This document shows, piece after piece, positions 1 to 7,562 of a DNA stretch of 36,476 nt. Origin of the DNA: Planctomycetota bacterium. Lineage in GTDB: Bacteria; Planctomycetota; UBA1135; GCA-002686595. A program made the position numbers and the translations under genes. The stretch's first letter is position 1. Each line of letters starts with the position of its first letter. The DNA lies in assembly GCA_020847695.1 (NCBI GenBank), contig JADLBP010000210.1:1-36476 (forward strand). Reading direction: 5' to 3'. The notes beneath the pieces were generated by a model, which ran no database searches, was not told the origin of the DNA, and saw only the letters and a program-made list of their open reading frames with translations.

Positions 1-1
1 G

Positions 2-178
2 CTCTACATGGTCGAGACCGCGACGCGGTGGTCGCTGTTCCGGATGAGCGACGTGCCGACCTACATCGACGTGTACCAGCGCGGCGCGCTCGATCCCAAG
101 CTCTGGATCCCGATGGTGGCGACCAGCTTGCTCGCGCTCGGACTCTCGCTCGTCGCGTTCGCTCGTCGCATTCCGTGA
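2..178 (+). CDS. C-terminal fragment of a membrane protein (possible ABC-2-type permease)
   Basis: The window opens inside this gene; 58 residues remain before the TGA at 176-178. The tail ends in one hydrophobic helix (about residues 39-54 of the fragment) followed by a short basic end, A-R-R-I-P. This fits the last membrane segment of a polytopic protein with a cytoplasmic C-terminus. ABC-2 type permeases often end this way, but no diagnostic motif is left, so the family is a guess. The next gene starts 244 bases downstream and is probably transcribed separately. Confidence 0.55.
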   Translation, partial: LYMVETATRWSLFRMSDVPTYIDVYQRGALDPKLWIPMVATSLLALGLSLVAFARRIP

Positions 179-422
179 CTTGACGGGTTACTCGACGCGA
201 GCCCGCGCCTCGTTCGTCGGTCGACGCGAGCCTGCCGCGTGCCACACCTGAGTCGATTACGCGCTCCGAAGAACTCCAAACCGCCGGCTGGACACTCATT
301 CGACGTGCGTGCCGAACACTTCCAGCTCGCGGCACGCGTCGACCAGTAGTCGTTCGGCCGCACGCAGTCGTCGTCGCGGGTGCGACGCTGGCAGCACCTC
401 ATTCCATGCGAGCCATTGCGTC
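179..422. other. Intergenic region with a 12-bp direct repeat
   Basis: No convincing gene is seen here. The 12-base word TCGACGCGAGCC occurs at 192-203 and again at 221-232, a spacing of 29 bases, which could be a pair of binding sites or chance in GC-rich DNA. A TTGACG hexamer at 180-185 has no recognisable -10 partner at the usual distance. No Rho-independent terminator is visible after the upstream gene. Confidence 0.3.
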
Positions 423-2303
423 ATGAATCGAAGAATCCATCAGATGCTCGGGGCCTTGGTCGGGACCATCGGGCTCGCCACGGCCGCCAATGCTCAGAAT
501 CTCGCGTGGGTCGATCCCTGGGCGGGATGCGACGCCTTCCAGCCCCTGAACGATCCGACACAGCCTTTCCGGACGCTCCAGGCCGCGATCAATGCGTGCA
601 GTTTCGGCGACATCGTCGTCGCGAATCCAGGCGTGTACGAGATCTCGGCACCGCTCCAAATGCACTACGGCGTTAGCCTCCAAGGCGTGGGCGCCCGTCG
701 TTGCGTCATCCGCCAAGCGCAGGACATGAGCACGATGAGCGTGTTCTGGCCGGACGCCACCACGTGTGGACAGTACCTCGACAAGCGTGTGCTCGTGGAC
801 GCGCGCGGTTGGGTCAACGCATTCGACTTCATCGACGGATTCACTTTCCAAGGCGGCGACGTCCAGATCTACGCGCCGCTGGAAGCAGAAGGGTCGATGA
901 CCGTTTCGAATTGTCTGTTCGACCTCGCGACCGACGTCAAGGATGGTCCGGCGCAGATTGGGTATCTGCTCGTCAGCACGTGGCTCAGCCTCTACGACGG
1001 CACGCCTGGAACAGAGTGCGCGGGGTACTACCCGCTCAAGAGGCCGCACATCCTGAACAACACGTTCCTCTTCGGTTACACGAACTACTCCACCACCGGC
1101 CAGCGCCTCGACACGACGGCGCTCACGGACGCGGTTGGCGTCGTCGACGTGAACGACCCGCGCTGCTACGACACCAGCGGTACGGATCACGATTGCGACC
1201 CGACGCTGCGTGGTGTCAACGATCCGAACGTGCAGAACAACTTGTTCCGGATCCTCCCGTCCCAAGGCAGTCAAGTCGTGATGCTGGGACTCGACGACGG
1301 GGACACGTCCGCGATGACGACGGGGGGCGCCAGCGTCTCGACGAATGCGTTCCCGCTGACGGGCGTCGGGGGGCAATCCCCGTCGCCGATGCTCTTCTCC
1401 GGAATCGCCGCGGGTGCGGGCGTGCCGACGCCCAAGGTGGACCTCACCCCGGTCTCCGGCAGCATCGCCAACGATCCCGCGTTCGTCGGTGAATTCCTCG
1501 CGATGAAGCAGCCCGCGACTCTCGGGTCGCACCGCGACTTCCGGCTGATGCCGGGCTCGTCGATGATCGATCAGGGGCAAGAGCCGCTCAACGTCGGCGG
1601 CAACGTGTTCGAACTCCAAGCGAAGAACGGAACTGTGTATCGACGACTCGCGGGGCCGCAAGGCATCGACACCGATTACGACTCGTACGACTGGGACATG
1701 GAGTATCACGGCAACGTCCGCATCGCTGGTGCCCATGTCGACATCGGTTTCGACGAGTTCCATTCCTTGATCGCGTGCGGAACGTACTCGAACGACGACG
1801 CGAGCCACAATGTGACTCACGGGCCGCTGACCGCGGTCAAACACGGGCCGAGCGCCGATCGCTGGTTCGTCATCGCCACGATGTTCGCGAACTCGACGGC
1901 GACGCTGAGCGCGAACGGCGCCAACGCCATCACCAATCCATCCGCACCCTGCCCGCCGGTCGCGCCCGCGAAAGCGCACGACGCATGGACGATCCCCGTC
2001 GGCGCCCTGGCCGTTCCGTTCAGCGTGGCGCTGCCTCCGGGCTTCTCCACCCGCTACATCAACTTCGGGGCGCCGTTCGGACCGATGCCGTGGGGCGGAT
2101 CGGTGAGCCCGGTGATCAACACCGACGTGAACGTCCAGTCCGGGCTGCCGTACCAGTACTGCCTGTTCGACAAGGCTCCCTTCGGTGGCCCGCTGACGGT
2201 GACGGACGTCGAAGGCACGTCGGATCAGCACTTCGTCATGCAAGCGGTCATCCGACTCGCGGGCCTCGCGCACTACACCAACGCGCAGTGCGAGTATCGG
2301 TGA
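423..2303 (+). CDS. Secreted right-handed beta-helix (DUF1565-like) protein
   Basis: The 626-residue product starts with a clear Sec signal peptide: basic M-N-R-R, a hydrophobic core, and A-N-A before Gln25 as the cleavage site. The ATG at 423 is chosen because the reading frame upstream of it is Arg/Ser-rich and does not look like protein. Residues about 40-75 carry the pectate-lyase-like opening P-F-R-T-L-Q-A-A-I followed by G-D-I-V-V and P-G-V-Y, typical of DUF1565/beta-helix proteins. The middle is rich in Asn, Gly and Thr, as in parallel beta-helix rungs. The last 150 residues have four or five Cys and probably form a separate beta domain. Such proteins are exported and usually bind or cut polysaccharide, or are surface proteins. 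No catalytic residues can be assigned. It ends just before a strong hairpin. Confidence 0.8.
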   Translation: MNRRIHQMLGALVGTIGLATAANAQNLAWVDPWAGCDAFQPLNDPTQPFRTLQAAINACSFGDIVVANPGVYEISAPLQMHYGVSLQGVGARRCVIRQAQDMSTMSVFWPDATTCGQYLDKRVLVDARGWVNAFDFIDGFTFQGGDVQIYAPLEAEGSMTVSNCLFDLATDVKDGPAQIGYLLVSTWLSLYDGTPGTECAGYYPLKRPHILNNTFLFGYTNYSTTGQRLDTTALTDAVGVVDVNDPRCYDTSGTDHDCDPTLRGVNDPNVQNNLFRILPSQGSQVVMLGLDDGDTSAMTTGGASVSTNAFPLTGVGGQSPSPMLFSGIAAGAGVPTPKVDLTPVSGSIANDPAFVGEFLAMKQPATLGSHRDFRLMPGSSMIDQGQEPLNVGGNVFELQAKNGTVYRRLAGPQGIDTDYDSYDWDMEYHGNVRIAGAHVDIGFDEFHSLIACGTYSNDDASHNVTHGPLTAVKHGPSADRWFVIATMFANSTATLSANGANAITNPSAPCPPVAPAKAHDAWTIPVGALAVPFSVALPPGFSTRYINFGAPFGPMPWGGSVSPVINTDVNVQSGLPYQYCLFDKAPFGGPLTVTDVEGTSDQHFVMQAVIRLAGLAHYTNAQCEYR

Positions 2304-2348
2304 GCCATCTCGAGGTGGACGATCGCTGTCCGGATCGAGGTCTGTTGA

Positions 2349-2379
2349 GGCGCCCCGGCGGTTCGACCGCCGGGGCGCC
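2349..2379. terminator. Bidirectional hairpin terminator between convergent genes
   Basis: A perfect 14-bp GC-rich stem (2349-2362 with 2366-2379) closes a 3-base TCG loop. It lies between the stop of the beta-helix gene at 2303 and the stop of the minus-strand TPR gene at 2412, so it can serve both. There is no long U tract on either side, which is common in GC-rich genomes. Confidence 0.75.
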
Positions 2380-2411
2380 GACTTGGTCGGACCGGAACTT
2401 CGGCGCCGCGT

Positions 2412-3101
2412 TCAGACGAGACGGCGAAGCGCCGCGAGCCACGTCCATTTGCGGTTCTTGCCGCGCTGGAACTGCGCGCCGCGTTCGGCGAGCACGCCGA
2501 CCTGCGCGAAAGCCGCGCGAGAGAGCTCGCTGCGGCCCGACGCGCGCTCGACCAATCCGCGCCGGTACGCGCTCTCGGGGCTCGGCCCGTGGTTGCGATC
2601 GAACTTGTCGAGCGCCGCGCGCGCGGCGTCGAACTCGCCGAGCTTCGTGCGCACCTCGGCGAGCCGCAGCTGCAGGTCGCCGTACGCGTACTCCTCGTCG
2701 ATCGCTTCGGCGCTCGCGAGCGCCTGCTCGGCTTCCTTCGCGCGCCCGGCGCCGAGTCGCGCGAGCCCGAGACGATAGCGCCACTCCGGCGAGCCGGGCT
2801 CCGCGGCGACCGCGCGCTCGAGCGGCTCCTGCGCGGCGCGTGCGCGGCCGTGCGCGAGCAACAGCGCGCCGAGCTTGCCTTGGTTGTGGCCGCTGTCGAC
2901 GCCGACGAGCGCACGTTTCTGGTTCTCGAAGCGGCGGCGTTCGACCAGGCGCCGGGTCACCACCGAGCCGACCGCGCTGACGACCAACGCGGCGAGCCAG
3001 AAGCCCCAGAAGCCGTGGAAGAGCCCGCCGATGCCGGGGATCCACGAGAGCACGAACATCGCTCCGAAGATCAACAGGAACCATCCGACGATGCCGGCCA
3101 T
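2412..3101 (-). CDS. Membrane-anchored TPR protein
   Basis: The product has 229 residues. Residues about 4-20 and 30-48 form two hydrophobic helices, likely a membrane hairpin or one helix plus an amphipathic segment, followed by basic T-R-R-L. Residues about 70-190 contain TPR-like helical pairs with the usual small/aromatic pattern (for example G-S-P-E-W-R-Y-R-L-G-L-A-R-L-G-A-G). The tail is basic and Trp-containing. TPR units mediate protein-protein contacts; the partner is unknown. The ATG at 3101 opens directly into the hydrophobic segment. It is divergent from lpxB with only 89 bases between starts, so the promoters must be close together. Confidence 0.8.
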   Translation of the reverse strand: MAGIVGWFLLIFGAMFVLSWIPGIGGLFHGFWGFWLAALVVSAVGSVVTRRLVERRRFENQKRALVGVDSGHNQGKLGALLLAHGRARAAQEPLERAVAAEPGSPEWRYRLGLARLGAGRAKEAEQALASAEAIDEEYAYGDLQLRLAEVRTKLGEFDAARAALDKFDRNHGPSPESAYRRGLVERASGRSELSRAAFAQVGVLAERGAQFQRGKNRKWTWLAALRRLV

Positions 3102-3190
3102 CGCGGGATTCTAGTCACCGCCGCGCGCGCACCCAACGAGAAGCGGCGCGCCCTCCCCATCGCGTCCGCCGATCCGTACCTTGTGGCGTC

Positions 3191-4594
3191 TTGAGCTCTC
3201 TCCACGCTTCGCCCGCGCGACCGCCCAGCTCGCCCGCGCGCGCGCCCGCCGGGCCTCCGCGGCCGCGCAGGGCGGTCGCCCGAGAATTCGCGCGAGCGCT
3301 CTTCGACCTCGCGGCGTTGCCGGCGCGCGCGCTGCGCTATCGGGGCGAGCACGCAGAGCGCGTGCGCGAGCTCCGCGCGCTGCTCGCCGAGCCGGCGCGG
3401 GTCGAGGACTCGCCCGCCGCGCCGCCGACGCGCGAGCTCTCGATCTTCGTGTCGTGCGCCGAGGTCTCCGGCGAGATCCACGCGGTCAACTTGGTGCGCG
3501 CGCTGCGCGCGGAGCTCGCCGAGCTCGGCGCCCCGCCCGCGCGCTTCTTCGGCTTCGGCGGCCGCGCGCTCGCCGACCAGGGCGTGGAGCTCGTCGGCAA
3601 TCCCGTCGAGCGCGCCGCGATGGGCTTCGACGTCGTGCACGCGCTGCCGTTCTACCTGCGGCTGCTCGCCGGCGGACTGCGCGAGCTCGCGGCGCGCCGC
3701 GCGGACGTCGCCGTGCTCGTCGATTCGCCGGCGCTGCACGTGCCGTTCGGCCGGATGGCGCGGCGCCAGGGCGTGCGCGTCGTGCACTTCGTCACGCCTC
3801 AGTACTGGGGTTGGGCGCCGTGGCGGGTCGACGGCTACCGCGACGCGGTCGACCTGTCGCTGTCGATCCTGCCGTTCGAGAAAGCGTGGTTCGATCGGCG
3901 CGGCGTGCGCTGTCGTCACGTCGGCCATCCGTTGCTCGACGCGTTGCCCGAGCGCGTGCCGCCGTTCGCCGCGCCGGAGCGACGCGCGCTGGCGCTCCTG
4001 CCGGGCAGCCGCGAAGGCGTGCTCGCGCGCAACCTGCCGTGGATGTTGTCGATCGTCGTCGAGCACCTGCGAGCCGATCCCGAGCTCGTCGTGATCGTGC
4101 CGCACGAACGACGTGAGCTCGGCCCGCGGATCGAAGCGTTGGTCCGCGACGCGCTCGTGGCGACGCCGGAGCTCGCGCCGCGCGTCCGCGTCGAGCTCGG
4201 CGACCTGCACGGCTCGCTCGGCCGCGCGAAGGCCGCGTTCTCGGTCTCCGGCACCGCGCTGCTCGACCTGCTGCACCACCGCTTGCCGACGGTCGTGATC
4301 TACCGGCTCGCACACCGCCGCGAGATCTGGATGTCGCGGCGCTTCCTGACCGCGCCGTACTTCGCGTCGATCAATCTGCTCGCCGCCCGCGAGGTCTGCC
4401 CGGAGTTCTGTTTCGTCGGCGATGGACCGCGCGCGGAGGTCGCCGCGGCGGTGCGTCGCGCGCTGGTCGATCCCGCGTGGCGGGAGACCTGCCGCGGAGG
4501 GCTCGAGCTCGCGCGCGAGCGCCTCGGGCCGGCCGGGGCTTGCCGTCGGGCCGCGCGGGCGCTCCTCTGCACGGCGCTGGAGTCCACCCGTTGA
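3191..4594 (+). CDS. lpxB: Lipid-A-disaccharide synthase
   Basis: LpxB condenses UDP-2,3-diacylglucosamine with lipid X at the inner face of the cytoplasmic membrane to make the lipid A disaccharide. The family landmarks are in order: A-E-V-S-G-E-I-H-A (usual A-G-E-x-S-G-D), the block P-Q-Y-W-G-W-A-P-W-R-V, L-P-F-E-K-A-W-F-D, V-G-H-P-L-L-D, L-P-G-S-R-E-G, and S-G-T-A-L-L-D with V-I-Y-R-L. The start is uncertain. TTG at 3191 gives 467 residues, with about 80 before the first conserved block, longer than usual. GTG at 3362 would remove most of that Arg/Ala-rich extension. No clear ribosome site supports either. Its stop overlaps the proposed start of the sigma gene (TTGA), so the two may be co-translated. 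It implies an outer membrane with lipid A. Confidence 0.93.
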   Translation: MSSLHASPARPPSSPARAPAGPPRPRRAVAREFARALFDLAALPARALRYRGEHAERVRELRALLAEPARVEDSPAAPPTRELSIFVSCAEVSGEIHAVNLVRALRAELAELGAPPARFFGFGGRALADQGVELVGNPVERAAMGFDVVHALPFYLRLLAGGLRELAARRADVAVLVDSPALHVPFGRMARRQGVRVVHFVTPQYWGWAPWRVDGYRDAVDLSLSILPFEKAWFDRRGVRCRHVGHPLLDALPERVPPFAAPERRALALLPGSREGVLARNLPWMLSIVVEHLRADPELVVIVPHERRELGPRIEALVRDALVATPELAPRVRVELGDLHGSLGRAKAAFSVSGTALLDLLHHRLPTVVIYRLAHRREIWMSRRFLTAPYFASINLLAAREVCPEFCFVGDGPRAEVAAAVRRALVDPAWRETCRGGLELARERLGPAGACRRAARALLCTALESTR

Positions 4595-5271
4595 ATCCGC
4601 GTCCGCCCGAAGACCCGTTGAACAAGCTCGCCGGGAGCGAGTACGGCGCCGACCCGATGGCGCCCCTCGCGACCGAATTGATGCTGCGCACCAAACGCGG
4701 AGACCGGCAGGCGTTCGACGAACTCGTCGAGCAGCTGCGAGGCCGGGCCTTCCGGGTCGCGCAGGGCTGGGTCGGCTCGCGCGACGACGCGCTCGAGCTC
4801 GCCCAGGAAGCGTTCCTGAAGACCTACAAGGCGCGCGAGACGTTCAAGGAGGGCGAGCCCTTCCTGCCGTGGTTCCATCGGATCCTGCGCAACACGTGCT
4901 TCAGCCACCTGCGCACCAAGGGCGTCGTCAAGGCGAAGGCGGCGAGCGAGCTCGCGGGCGCGGAGGACGACGCGCCGACCGACTGGGAGATCGCCGACGA
5001 CTCCGCTCCGCCGAGCGAGCCCGCGGAGCGCGACGAGCGCAAGCAGCTCTTCTGGGGCGCGTACAAGAAGCTCGGCGCGCGCGATCAGGAGATCCTGGCG
5101 CTGCGGCACTTCGAGGAACTCTCGTATCAGGCGATCGCGGACCAGCTCGCGATCCCGATCGGCACGGTGATGTCCCGGCTCTTCCACGCGCGTCGCCGGT
5201 TGGCGCGCGAGCTCGGGCACCACCTGGAAACGGATTTCGGCATCCATGCAGGACGCGGAGGCGGCGGATGA
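4591..5271 (+). CDS. RNA polymerase sigma factor, ECF (sigma-70 family)
   Basis: Region 2 begins at R-G-D-R-Q-A-F-D-E-L and includes D-A-L-E-L-A-Q-E-A-F-L and P-W-F-H-R-I-L-R-N, the core-binding and -10 recognition helices. Region 4 has A-R-D-Q-E-I-L-A-L-R-H-F, then Y-Q-A-I-A-D-Q-L, then I-G-T-V-M-S-R-L-F-H-A-R-R-R-L, the helix-turn-helix that reads the -35 element. A charged linker joins them and there is no region 1 or 3, as in ECF sigmas. TTG at 4591 overlaps the lpxB stop by four bases and gives 226 residues; ATG at 4657 gives a more typical ECF N-terminus and is a real alternative. The stop overlaps the next start (ATGA), so sigma and putative anti-sigma are translationally coupled. The target regulon cannot be read from this window. 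Confidence 0.92.
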   Translation: MNPRPPEDPLNKLAGSEYGADPMAPLATELMLRTKRGDRQAFDELVEQLRGRAFRVAQGWVGSRDDALELAQEAFLKTYKARETFKEGEPFLPWFHRILRNTCFSHLRTKGVVKAKAASELAGAEDDAPTDWEIADDSAPPSEPAERDERKQLFWGAYKKLGARDQEILALRHFEELSYQAIADQLAIPIGTVMSRLFHARRRLARELGHHLETDFGIHAGRGGGG

Positions 5272-5714
5272 GCCCCGAGGAACGCGAACCGAGCGCCGAC
5301 GAGCTGTTGGCGATGGCCTACGCGGACGGCGAGCTCGGTGCCGCCGCGCGGCGTGACTTCGAGGCGCGGCTCGCGAACGAGCCCGCGCTGGTGCGCGAGG
5401 TCGCCGAGCACCTGCGGCTCGACGTCCTGGCGCGCAGCGCGGCCGGACCGGAGCCCGCGGACTTCGAGTGGAAGCGCCTGTCGCAGGACACGCTGCAGCG
5501 CGGCGGGCTCGGGCTCGGTTGGACCCTGCTGCTGGTCGGCGCGCTCGCGCTGCTCGCGTGGACGGGTTGGACGGTCGCGGTCAGCGACCTCGACCTCGCC
5601 GCGAAGCTCGCGCTCGCCGCGGTCGGCCTCGGCGTCGTGCTCGTCGGCGGCTTCACGCTGCGCGCGCGGCTCGCGACGCTGCACCTCGACCCCTACCGGG
5701 ACATCGAACGATGA
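5268..5714 (+). CDS. Putative membrane anti-sigma factor
   Basis: The product has 148 residues. The N-terminal 65 are acidic and helical with the anti-sigma-like pattern A-Y-A-D-G-E-L and A-R-R-D-F-E-A-R-L-A-N-E-P-A-L, which resembles the anti-sigma domain that packs against ECF sigma factors. Two hydrophobic helices follow (about residues 82-105 and 110-130). The His/Cys zinc set of the ZAS subclass (HxxxCxxC) is absent, and the product contains no Cys. The role is inferred from position: ATG at 5268 overlaps the sigma stop and the gene lies in the same operon. It is too short to carry a large periplasmic sensor domain, so the signal may be sensed in the membrane or by a partner. Confidence 0.72.
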   Translation: MSPEEREPSADELLAMAYADGELGAAARRDFEARLANEPALVREVAEHLRLDVLARSAAGPEPADFEWKRLSQDTLQRGGLGLGWTLLLVGALALLAWTGWTVAVSDLDLAAKLALAAVGLGVVLVGGFTLRARLATLHLDPYRDIER

Positions 5715-6034
5715 TCGTCGTCACCACCGACCTGATCCCCGGCCGCGAGATCGTCGAGACGCTCGGGCTGGTGCGCGGCAACACGGTGCGCTCCAGGCAC
5801 GCGCTGCGCGTCGTCGCCGCGGTGTTCAAGCAGTTCTTCGGCGGCGAAGTGCACGAGTACACCAAGCTGCTCGCGGAGACGCGCGAGCAAGCGCTCGATC
5901 GCATGCTCGCCGAAGCGCGCGCGCAGGGTGCGGACGCGGTCGTCGGCGTCCGCTTCGCGTCGAGCGAGATCTCCACCGCCGCGGCCGAGTTCATGGCCTA
6001 CGGCACCGCGGTCAAGCTCGCGCCGAAACGCTGA
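5711..6034 (+). CDS. YbjQ/UPF0145 family protein
   Basis: The 107-residue protein matches the usual length of the YbjQ (DUF74) family. Family marks are the opening V-T-T-D-L-I-P-G-R-E-I, then G-L-V-R-G-N-T-V-R, a conserved Y-T-K-L-L-A-E-T-R-E-Q-A, and near the end G-A-D-A-V-V-G-V-R-F. The family forms small pentameric alpha/beta proteins whose function is not settled; some members have been called heavy-metal-binding. The ATG overlaps the stop of the anti-sigma gene (ATGA), making it the last gene of the lpxB-sigma operon. Nothing here shows what it does for the sigma system. Confidence 0.9.
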   Translation: MIVVTTDLIPGREIVETLGLVRGNTVRSRHALRVVAAVFKQFFGGEVHEYTKLLAETREQALDRMLAEARAQGADAVVGVRFASSEISTAAAEFMAYGTAVKLAPKR

Positions 6035-6065
6035 GAGCGCGGGACGCGCGCCATCGACAGCACGA

Positions 6066-6108
6066 TGCCCGGCAGCGTCCTCCGCCGTGCGGAGGCCGGA
6101 GCCGGGCA
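6066..6108. terminator. Long hairpin terminator between convergent genes
   Basis: The outer stem pairs 6066-6073 with 6101-6108 (8 of 8), and the inner stem pairs 6079-6085 with 6089-6095 (7 of 7) around a CGT loop. A symmetric 5/5 internal loop separates them. It lies between the ybjQ-like stop (6034) and the CBS-protein stop (6124), so it probably ends transcription from both sides. Confidence 0.7.
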
Positions 6109-6123
6109 CCGAGACCGACGCGG

Positions 6124-6621
6124 TCAGCCGACGCGCGCCAAGTAGCGGACGACGTCGCTGGTCGTCAGGATTCCGACCAGGCGTCCCTTCTCAACCACCA
6201 GCACCCGATGGACCCCGTGGTCCACCAGGGTTTCGCACACGAGCTTCAAGCTCGCGTCCGGCGTGACCGCGACGACTTCGGGATTCATCCAGTCGCCGAC
6301 GGTCTCGCCTTGTTCGTTGTCGCCTTGGTACTCGTCCATCGCGAGGATCTCGTCCTCGTCGAACTCGTCCTCGTTGTAGGCGTTCCACGCGCTGCCCGGA
6401 TTCTCCTCGGGTGCTTTCGCGGCGCGCATACGCTCCGGCCGAGCGACGTCCTTGAGCGAGAGCACGCCGACCAGCGCGCCCGACGAGTCCGTGACCGGCG
6501 CGCCCGAAATCTTCGCTTCCTCGAAGACGCGCAACGCGTCGACGATCTGCATCCCAGAGGTGAGCTGAACGACGTGATGGCGCATCAGGTCGCGGGCTTT
6601 GATCTTGTTGACGTCGAGCAT
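6124..6621 (-). CDS. Tandem CBS-domain protein
   Basis: The product has 165 residues with two CBS motifs: residues about 8-60 (A-R-D-L-M-R-H-H-V, then G-A-P-V-T-D, V-G-V-L-S-L-K-D) and about 108-163 (V-G-D-W-M-N-P-E-V, then H-R-V-L-V-V, V-G-I-L-T-T-S-D-V). CBS pairs form a Bateman module that binds adenine nucleotides or S-adenosylmethionine. Between them is a very acidic linker (about residues 70-103, rich in Asp and Glu). There is no attached enzyme domain, so it would act as a stand-alone sensor. The ATG at 6621 is fixed by an ideal ribosome site seven bases upstream; the frame continues 54 bases further upstream but without support. Confidence 0.92.
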   Translation of the reverse strand: MLDVNKIKARDLMRHHVVQLTSGMQIVDALRVFEEAKISGAPVTDSSGALVGVLSLKDVARPERMRAAKAPEENPGSAWNAYNEDEFDEDEILAMDEYQGDNEQGETVGDWMNPEVVAVTPDASLKLVCETLVDHGVHRVLVVEKGRLVGILTTSDVVRYLARVG

Positions 6622-6628
6622 GGTCCGT

Positions 6629-6635
6629 ACCTCCT
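6629..6635 (-). promoter_or_regulatory. Strong Shine-Dalgarno site of the CBS-domain gene
   Basis: On the minus strand this reads AGGAGGT with seven bases to the ATG at 6621. It is one of the few perfect ribosome sites in the window and decides the start of this gene against the upstream GTG. Confidence 0.85.
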
Positions 6636-6717
6636 GCGCCGCAGAGATTGCCGCGCACAAGAGCCACCTGAACACGGAAAGGCGCGCAGTGCTCTACGTC
6701 GTGCTTCGAAGAACCCG

Positions 6718-7425
6718 CTACGCTCTGGGGAGCAGGCCCCACGCGTCGAACAGCGTCGCGACCGCGAGCGGAACGGGCTCGCTCTGCGCGAGCCGATGCT
6801 CCAACGTCACGCACAGCCGCTCGAGGTCGTCCGGCGAGTCGACGCCGAAGCTCGGCGCGAGCTCCGTGCAGGCGATCCCGTGCTCGCGCGCGATCGCGAG
6901 CGTCCGCGCGAGCACGTCTTCGGCTCCCGGCGCCACGCCTTCGAAGAGCCCCGGGACCTCGCGCGAGAGCCCGAGCAACGCGAAGCCGCCGTGCTCGTCG
7001 GGCACGGCGACCAACTCCGCGCCGCGCCGCAGCGCGCGGTGCGCGGCGACGATCGTGTCGGTCTCGAGCAGTGGCGCGTCGGCGACCAGCGCGACCGTGC
7101 TCTGCCGCGGCCGCTCCGCCCATTCGGCCGCGAAGAAGCTCGCCAAACGCTCGCCGAGCTCGACCCCGCGCGGAGCGGCGTACCGCGCGAGCCCGGGATA
7201 GCGCTCCTCGCACCACGCGAGGTCCGCGGCGTCGTCGACACAGAGCGCGGTGTCGAACTTCCGCGAGCCCGCGCGACAGCGCGCGACGACGTCGTCCAAC
7301 AACGCCTGCGCGAGCTCGGACGCGAGCCACGGTCCGAGCACGGGGTGCAGGTGCACCTTGACCCGGCCGGGCAGCGGTCGCTCGGTGAAGATCGCCGTCA
7401 GAGCGGATTCGAATCGTCCGGCCAC
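6718..7425 (-). CDS. GT-A fold transferase-like protein (TIGR04282/DUF2064 type)
   Basis: The 235-residue product matches the rSAM/selenodomain-associated transferase 1 family, small nucleotide-sugar-transferase-like GT-A proteins. Near the start F-T-E-R-P-L-P-G-R-V-K-V-H-L stands where the family has F-x-K-x-P-x-P-G-x-V-K-T-R-L. The central V-A-L-V-A-D-A-P-L-L corresponds to the metal/nucleotide site usually written G-S-D-C-P, and H-G-G-F-A-L-L-G-L to D-G-G-Y-x-L-I-G-L. So the Thr-Arg after Lys and two Asp positions are altered, and catalysis may differ or be lost. The start is a GTG without a clear ribosome site. It is divergent from the next gene and 96 bases upstream of the CBS gene. Confidence 0.78.
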   Translation of the reverse strand: MAGRFESALTAIFTERPLPGRVKVHLHPVLGPWLASELAQALLDDVVARCRAGSRKFDTALCVDDAADLAWCEERYPGLARYAAPRGVELGERLASFFAAEWAERPRQSTVALVADAPLLETDTIVAAHRALRRGAELVAVPDEHGGFALLGLSREVPGLFEGVAPGAEDVLARTLAIAREHGIACTELAPSFGVDSPDDLERLCVTLEHRLAQSEPVPLAVATLFDAWGLLPRA

Positions 7426-7562
7426 GTCGGTACCGTCGTCGCGCCAGGGAGGCTAGCCCCCGGATCCGGATGGAACGAGCGTGCGCGCGGTAAACCGCCG
7501 GCCGTGCGGTGCGTTCCGCGCCGAGCGCTCGCACTCCGGCCCCTACTGACTACGATCTCGGC

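Noticed and set aside
192-232. The 12-bp direct repeat as a CRISPR or att site
   Set aside because: Only two copies, short, with no associated genes or tRNA; best treated as a chance repeat or a small binding site.
61-402. A 113-codon minus-strand frame at the left edge
   Set aside because: It has Cys/Arg-rich composition, no hydrophobic or domain pattern, and overlaps a plausible membrane-protein tail on the plus strand.
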